Shown: one piece after another, positions 58,076-64,000 of the stretch | Layout: the number at the start of each line of letters is the position of its first letter | Position numbering within the stretch: the stretch's first letter is position 1 | From: Thelonectria olida | Taxonomy: Eukaryota; Ascomycota; Sordariomycetes; Hypocreales; Nectriaceae | Direction: 5' to 3' | NCBI GenBank assembly: GCA_020736575.1 | Contig: JAGPYM010000018.1 | Span: forward strand, 620,001 to 684,000 | Length of the DNA stretch: 64,000 bases | The notes under the pieces: model-generated | Database searches by the model: none | The model's input: only the letters and a program-made list of their open reading frames with translations | What the model was told of the DNA's origin: nothing | Translations under genes and position numbers: made by a program

Positions 58076-58732
58076 TTAGTCATTCAGCTCAGGCCAATCG
58101 ATGACACTTCGCACGCAGCCAGGCTGAGGTGGCGTTGGTGAGATTTTCCTTTCGTACCTGTTGCGAAAGATGTGGTAGTACGCGTAGGCATGATAAGGAT
58201 GCCACCGGGGACGGTTTGATTGCATCCCGTGTATGGGAAGAGGACATGCGACCTTCTGGTCGGATTTCACCAAAAGGAAATTGACCACTGAGTCGAACTG
58301 CTCCTGAGTGGAAGGCTCTCGAGTCGACAGATTCATCTTGGAAGGCGAGAAGAGGCTGTGGAACAGATTAGTGAGCCTCTTATACTGAGCTGGTAATAAT
58401 CTATGGTTCGCAATGATGGGGCTTACCTGAGACTGGAATCGTAGCTGCGATGAGTGGAGCTCAGCCCTGAACTTGCGAGCTTTGTCTATGAATCCCGGAC
58501 AGAGCTCCTCGTGGCTGGCTGTAAGGGCGGGATGGTCTTTCGGCCAAGAAAAGCTGTCGCGAACTGACTTTTCGGTTGGTAGGCCGTCCAAAATTTGAGC
58601 ATAGGTGAATTCGGTGACGTCGATGTATAGAATGTTCTTCACGGCTTGCTCTAATAGTTGCCGATGCTCCTCATCAGGAAGTTCAAGACTCGCCGAGTCT
58701 TCCGAGCTGGAAAGAGAAGACATGGTGCGCAT
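58076..58732 (-). CDS. Unrecognised protein
   Basis: The continuous frame gives 218 aa starting MRTMSSLSSSEDSASLELPD; a second ATG three codons on is equally possible. I recognise no family. The text is protein-like: an acidic N-terminus, LLEQAVKNILYIDVTEFTYA, a Trp/Tyr/His-rich segment RPRWHPYHAYAYYHIFRNRY and an end SVIDWPELND. The segment between residues ~103 and 125 begins with a strong donor-like string GTAAGC at 58426. A canonical-looking acceptor at 58356 would shift the frame into another open stretch ending at 58089 (about 190 aa), and in-frame short introns of 42 or 48 nt are also possible. Gene reality is moderately supported; the exon structure is open. Confidence 0.5.
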   Translation of the reverse strand: MRTMSSLSSSEDSASLELPDEEHRQLLEQAVKNILYIDVTEFTYAQILDGLPTEKSVRDSFSWPKDHPALTASHEELCPGFIDKARKFRAELHSSQLRFQSQVSPIIANHRLLPAQYKRLTNLFHSLFSPSKMNLSTREPSTQEQFDSVVNFLLVKSDQKVACPLPIHGMQSNRPRWHPYHAYAYYHIFRNRYERKISPTPPQPGCVRSVIDWPELND

Positions 58733-61700
58733 GGAGTGCGAGACTTAGGGACAAAGACAAGAAGGTGGCTTCTGGTCGGTGATAGTAAGGCTCTAGATGA
58801 GTGATGTGAGAAGGTGAAGGGGAAGAGGTGACTTCTAAGAGCTTGCCGCAAGTAGAAGGCTATGTGAGCGGGACTGTTTGTGACTCGCTGTCGTAACCAA
58901 CAGCTTACAGAACGAACAGCATACGGCCTTGTTGATGGAATGTCGTGGGGCCGCTCTGAGAGACTTCTGCAGTACTAAGAAATGAGCTAACACGTATTGT
59001 GTTTCCTATGATGAGAGCAATTCTCCAAACATGGTTACAAATAGAAGACGCCTTGCTCACCCTCGTCGATAAACTTGGGAACATTCCTACCAAGCACCGT
59101 GTGTCTAAGCTCAATCCAAACAGAAACATGCTGTGGCAATCTCTCCTCGTTTCCTTGCCGGAGAATCCATGGGCCTCTACAGATGTAAGATAAGACGCTT
59201 CTGGGATGTCCCATCCCGCTTGGTCAGTCTCACTTGTGTCTCTAGGTGTGTCTCTAGGTGTGTCTGCCAATAACATCGGACTTGAAATACTCGAGACACG
59301 CCAGGGTAGAGCAGCATTAACCATGGATGTAGCTTAGTAGCGGAATGGGAAGCACAGAATCAGCCTTTCTCTTCTGGAGGCGGAGCGAGGATGTATCGCT
59401 ATGTAGACCTTCCTCTCGCAGATGCGCAGAGACTTTTCCTTGATTTCCATCATCGACTTCGCTTCTCCAGACGCCTTGGCCGCAGAAGTAAATGATCTTG
59501 TTTTTATTAATATGAAGATTGCCAGTGTAATAACGTTTACCTAGCTTACGCATTTCCTGTTCGCACGACTGGTCGGGGTATCAATCGTGCCCAGCGAGCC
59601 CAGCAAAGGATGGTCAGTCTTGGAAGCACCGCACCTCACACATCCTACTCCTCGGGGCTTTTATACATGCGGGAAAGGAATGAGAGAAGTTTGCCCATGT
59701 GTGATGTTTCTCGAGAAGAGCTGGATCGTGTACCGAATCGACCCCGGATCGTCCGCGTTGCGCGTGTGCGTAAGTGCAGGGTTTGGTTATATAGCTTGTT
59801 GGTATTGTTTTAGGGAAATTGCTTAGTCTATTCAGTATTCAGAATGAGGGATGAAAAATATTTAGTTTGTTATCCACGTGCATCTTTCGGTCTCAAAGCT
59901 CAGTATGGTGATCCTTTATTGCATTCATGTAAACCACCGCATTATTGGGAGGACAAGACATGCCACACTTTGCATTAATAGGCTGCATATCTCCTTTCTC
60001 ACGCTGGCCTGAGCTTAGAAATGGGCTTCAGAGATAGAAGCCAGCTCTGTGCGTATTGTTAGTGTGGCATTTCGTTAAATTTATAATGCCCTAGCTCTGC
60101 AACTACTATGGCTTTGCTTACACCGTAAGTTCTATTTCAATAGTTAGAAAAGTCACTCGATAGATAAAAGCCCAATTTCTTGTGTAAGCCGCATCAGAAA
60201 TACGGTTCAGCGGCTGTACTTTAGTCGTCGATCAGTGGGCTGAAGATGGCATCCTTGCTCCCTTAAAGTTCAGCCCCAAATAAACCGGAGTTCGGGCTGG
60301 ATCGTTTGGCATTGCAAGGGCCTCGCAGGATGGAAGGATAATTGGAGCAATTAACTAATAAGCTTAGATGTCGAATGTTCGACCGCATGGTTCCTGGATT
60401 GTCCCCTGAATCCCTGCGCCTCGTCAGCAACAACGTCTAACACCAGCTTTCCATGCTTCTCAGTCAATGGCCCCTGAACATGTTGCTGTCTTCATATTTC
60501 GAGGGAACCAAGAATGATTCTCTCTTCAGAGATTGGTAGTTACCCAACAGCTATTCAAGCATCATTCGAGATGTTCTTATGGTATCACGCGTGCAACGTA
60601 GCATTTCACGCTCCCATACCGCAACTGCACATGTTTAACCTACCAACCCACCCGAGCAATGACCACCTCCATTATGCCTTGCAGCCCTTGCTTGAACCCT
60701 GACGAAAGATTCGGGAGGCCCTGTCGGCTCTCGTATCGGTCGGCCACCTACTAAGTACTATGTAGGTGTCCTCGTCCGACTTCATCGAGTTTTCTGGGGG
60801 CGAGAACACGTTGATACAGCATTCATCTCCTTCATATTGCATGACTAGTCGCAGTATCATCATAGCGGTTTTAAATTTGAGATATGAACAAAGTGCCAGC
60901 TTCACTGACCCTGCGACATTTCTCTCGGATATGTACCCGTATTCCGTCCACATCCTGGCTCGAACAATGGGGCCATGAAATTGAGCCCTATTTCGTTTAT
61001 GCATTGTGACCAGCCTGTCGGGGCAGAGGAGACCAACGGCTCTGTTCAAACAGCATACATAACCCAAATTCCATTCTCCACTTGCATGCGATTCCTAACG
61101 CTTTCCGAGGGTAACTCGCATAACGGTAACGGGGGAGGGACGCAGGCAAATGATGAGTGAGACACAGTAGGCAGCCAGTTAGCCAGGTTCACAGCGGCCG
61201 ACCCGTGTTCACATCCACAATTCCAGAATGCTCGCCTCAGAATCACAGCGGAGATGTGTTGGCACGTGGGCATCAGGTTGCATGTGGTTTATGCGTTGTT
61301 TTAATGTTTGCCATGACATGAGTTGAGAATTGCCACAACCACTTTGCACGAGCAGCACGGTTCTAAATGTCAAGTTAAGCGACGCTTCTAATACAGCGCC
61401 ATGATCCATTCATCGCTCGATCTCGACACAGTTGTCGGTCTTGTGTCGAGTTTACGAGAAAACTTGGTCACAGGGCGAACGCGAGATCTTTGCAAAGAGG
61501 CAATCTCTTACTCTATCACCATTCACAAGCCGTCAGCACTGACTAAATGCCCTGGATACGGGCTTGGCATCGAAGCCCCTGAGAACTACCCCAGACGAAA
61601 CTCGGGCCCAATCTGCACAGATCGTAAAGGCTGGTATTTTGATTACACCCGCGTTGCCACCGGTTGACATTAGGCTAAGAGCATTCTAACCGTCTTGTCT

Positions 61701-62243
61701 TGTAGCGTCGCTATTGATAGAGCCGATTGTGGCTTTCGTGTGGGAAGGGTGGAACGACATGGCACCACTAATAATTAGACCCCCGATCCTCTGGGCAGGA
61801 TGGAATGCTCTGCTCGCCTGAAAGGGCTTGGTTCAGGCCATGGCACTCGGTGGCGACGGCGAGTTGGTTCTTGATCAGGAATCCCACCAACTTCTAGACT
61901 GAACCAGGGCCTCTTGGAGTGTCCTTTGTAAGCGCGGAATCATGGCCGTATTGAGACAGGCTGTGGGCCAAGCTGCTTCTGACTGGCTCGATTGGAAGAT
62001 TATTGAAGACCCCCTCCGAGGTACACGTACGCAGCCCTGCTTCTTTCTATCAAACCCATGATGGATGAATTGGGTATTTGCCGATGGAGCCGAGTCCCGA
62101 TAAGGGTCTTTCGTGGTGGGTGCTTGAAGGAGTTTCTGTTGATACAAGAGCAGACGTTTGCCCTCCAAGTTGGGTCCCTGTTGGGCCAGCACTCATCGCT
62201 CCTTGTCACTCGCTTTTTCGAATTTCGTACACTCGTTTCCACC
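58733..62243. other. Gene-poor stretch
   Basis: About 3.5 kb without a supportable gene. Short frames on both strands (for example 58905-59324 and 60672-61067, minus) show no family resemblance and no splice-linked extensions I could join. It contains a 12-nt tandem repeat at 59235-59265. The segment nearest 62243 should contain the GH16 promoter. Confidence 0.45.
59235..59265. repeat. 12-nt tandem repeat, about 2.6 copies
   Basis: The unit TGTGTCTCTAGG occurs twice in perfect tandem and then partially a third time. Confidence 0.9.
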
Positions 62244-63179
62244 ATGTCTTACCGACAGGTCTTTGCTATTTTCATTTCTTTCCTGGCCATTGCCCTGGCC
62301 TGGGAACCGCCCGTCTATAGCGGCTACAGCCGTGTCTGGGCATCTACTTTCGAGGGCAAGGCCGACGGCCTTCCACCCACCAGCGAGTGGAACCTGATTA
62401 CTGGCGATAAGAACTTCAACAATGAGTACCAGAGATACACCAAGACCAAGAACAACCTCCGACTCAGCGGCCAGGGAACCCTCCAGCTGATCCCCCGGGG
62501 CGACAAGACAGCACCCCGAGGATGGACGTCGGGCCGTGTCGAGAGCAACTACAAGTTCACCCCTGCCGCGGGCAAGATCACCAGAGTCCAGTCGCGACTT
62601 CGTCTGGCCGGCAACGCCAAGGAGCACAAACAGGGTCTCTGGCCCGCCTTTTGGATCCTCGGAAACTCAAACCGCCACGGAACTGCGTGGCCTGCTAGCG
62701 GAGAGCTGGACATTATGGAGAACATCAACGGCCAGACGGTTGCCTACGGCGGCATGCACTGCGACAAGTCCCCCGGAGGCATCTGCAACGAGCCCTCTGG
62801 CATTGTCGCCAAGACGTCTCTCGCCGACAACAAGTACCACACCTGGAGGGTTGAGTTCAACCGCAAGAGCAGCAACTACAAGGAGCAGTACATCACTTGG
62901 TCCATGGACGGAAACCAGTTCAACAAGATCACTGGTGCTCAGATTGGCAATGCTGCGGTGTGGAAGACTGTCTGCCAGAGTGATCTGTTTGTCATTCTCA
63001 ACGTCGCCGTTGGCGGATACTGGGTAAGTTCTGCTGCTTTCAAGGGGTAGTGCAACTGTTGTAGATGGAACTCGACGCTGACAATTTGTTTTTAGCCTGG
63101 CAACCCCAACTCTCAGACCTGGGGAGGAGCTGGTAGCATGATGGAGGTCGCCTACGTTGCTCACTACGTGTCCAACTAA
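62244..63179 (+). CDS. Secreted GH16 glycoside hydrolase
   Basis: Two exons (62244-63023, 63096-63179) join at phase 0 into 287 aa. The start MSYRQVFAIFISFLAIALA is a clear signal peptide, with cleavage probably after Ala19; the frame is open further upstream but that part is not protein-like. The GH16 catalytic motif ExDxxE is GELDIMEN, with Glu154 as nucleophile, Asp156 and Glu159 as acid/base. Other family text is RVQSRLRLAG, GLWPAFWILGNSNRHGTAWP before the motif, and the final strands DLFVILNVAVGGYW and MEVAYVAHYVSN. The protein has no GPI signal or binding module, so it is a secreted endo-beta-glucanase or related enzyme (beta-1,3(4)-glucan likely). Substrate is inferred only from the family. 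Confidence 0.92.
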
Positions 63180-63738
63180 ATACGGATTTTTGGAGTATTC
63201 TCATGATGCTCGATTGGGTTTTGGAATGAAGTGAAAGCATATAGAACCTCGATAACTAGACATACCCATCCCATTAATTCAGCTTTAATATCTTGAATGA
63301 TTGAGCCTAAGCGGGTGCTCTTGCCTGGTAATTAGACCTAAAGATAGAGAATCGTATTGGGGATTGCCCAAAGGTCCGCATACCCCAACCTCAAGCTGCT
63401 CTCTGTTGATGGTTGTCTTCAACAACCACGCTAGTTTGCCTTCACGCTCATTGCTCGCCCACTTCAAGGGGTTCGCCAAACATGTTCAAGGTTGGATCCT
63501 GGATCGGCGCTTTCCAAACTTAGCCTGACGCCACGCAGAAGTAAATTGAACGAACATCCTTGTCAGGTACCAATTCGCGTAGATACGCGTACGATGTGGT
63601 TCTACGTATGCGGAGTATGTACTGTGTGTCCTCGATAGTGTGGAACCCAAGCGGCCTTCCAGTGAGAGGTCTTGCCACCTTCATGATCTGCTTCCTGAGA
63701 GGTTCAAATGGATATCATACATGAGCGTGCTGGTGTAC
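63180..63738. other. Intergenic gap
   Basis: This 559-base gap lies between the GH16 gene and the partial SDR gene, which converge. Nothing else was seen. Confidence 0.5.
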
Positions 63739-64000
63739 CTACTTGACGAGGTCAAGTCGAACAAGGGCTTCAACCATGTCTCCAACCATCTCATCCGTAT
63801 CCCTGCTCTTCCACCCTAACATATCGGTGGCCTTTTGTCCCTTGATCCTCCTCACGACGCCGACTTGAGGCAATATGGCCTTCATCTTGGAGCTAAAGCA
63901 GCTCATCACGCGGACTGTCCAATTCGGCATCTCCTTGGTCGGCAATTTCCCCGCAAGATCAGGCCGCAGCTTGGCAATGTGCTGAGCAAGCTGGAGCATG
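63739..64000 (-). CDS. Extended SDR (NAD-dependent epimerase/reductase), 3' part only
   Basis: Only the C-terminal ~87 residues are in the window; the gene continues beyond the right edge. The text LAGKLPTKEMPNWTVRVMSC, then ILPQVGVVRRIKGQKATDML and GWKSRDTDEMVGDMVEALVR matches the C-terminal part of dihydroflavonol-4-reductase/cinnamoyl-CoA-reductase-like extended SDRs, where the helix before DMLGWKPR carries the substrate domain. Substrate and start are unknown. Confidence 0.75.
   Translation of the reverse strand, partial: MLQLAQHIAKLRPDLAGKLPTKEMPNWTVRVMSCFSSKMKAILPQVGVVRRIKGQKATDMLGWKSRDTDEMVGDMVEALVRLDLVK

Noticed and set aside
58905..59553. Minus-strand frames upstream of the unrecognised gene
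   Set aside because: No motifs, no credible splice links and composition like surrounding non-coding DNA.
62058..62243. Extended N-terminus for the GH16 protein
   Set aside because: The ATG at 62244 immediately begins a textbook signal peptide; the upstream in-frame text has no secretory or conserved character.
1..64000. CRISPR arrays, rRNA genes, phage or intact transposons
   Set aside because: No regularly spaced repeats, no rRNA-like sequence, and no transposase or reverse-transcriptase reading frame was seen.

Overview
The window reads as nuclear DNA of a filamentous ascomycete, most likely a Sordariomycete and probably in the Hypocreales. The evidence is genes interrupted by many short introns (mostly 47-105 nt, GT...CTRAY...YAG), an intron-bearing nuclear tRNA, and a run of recognisable fungal proteins (Atg29, Cdc11-type septin, PROPPIN, Arb2-domain protein, Rpn5, ceramide synthase). 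The lineage call is inference from protein style, not from a database search. I see no rRNA, CRISPR, plasmid, phage or intact transposon. Exon models were assembled by hand from splice signals and checked for phase.

Layout. 0-8 kb: a tRNA t6A dehydratase (minus) diverges from a mitochondrial conserved protein (plus). Two minus-strand genes follow, an Arb2-domain protein and ATG29. 8.05 kb: tRNA-Glu(CTC) with a 14-nt intron. 9.8-23 kb: a dense block with a YyaL/SPATA20 thioredoxin-like protein, dynein light intermediate chain, the splicing factor Ist3, an Hsv2-type PROPPIN, a Cdc11-type septin and a Bax-inhibitor-1 family protein. These are mostly arranged as alternating divergent and convergent pairs. 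23-27.3 kb is a long gene-poor 5' flank of the ceramide synthase (27.4-29.4 kb). 30.7-35.2 kb: a mitochondrial acyl-CoA synthetase and a GT32 (Och1-like) glycosyltransferase. 35.2-43.4 kb is a gene-poor island holding simple repeats and one probable decayed short-chain dehydrogenase. It ends at a five-exon DUF3237-type gene (43.4-44.6 kb). 45.8-57.7 kb is again dense: POP7, RAV2/Rogdi, NIPSNAP, ATP18 (tiny, four exons), an FSH serine hydrolase, RPN5 and an F-box-like/ankyrin protein. 58-64 kb: an unrecognised gene, a gene-poor stretch, a secreted GH16 enzyme, and the 3' end of an extended SDR gene that runs off the right edge.

Functional themes. Most genes are housekeeping: proteasome, V-ATPase assembly, RNase P/MRP, splicing, cytoskeleton, sphingolipid and mitochondrial functions. 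They are not one pathway. Two autophagy-related genes (ATG29, HSV2) lie in the window, and NIPSNAP and ATP18 share a divergent promoter between two mitochondrial genes. I found no convincing new multi-gene system. The most interesting signals are gene-structure oddities: a 10-nt microexon in ATG29, a stop codon in the ankyrin gene that is best explained as the 3' splice site of a phase-0 intron, and short introns whose retention would change a C-terminus (GT32) or silently insert residues (RAV2).
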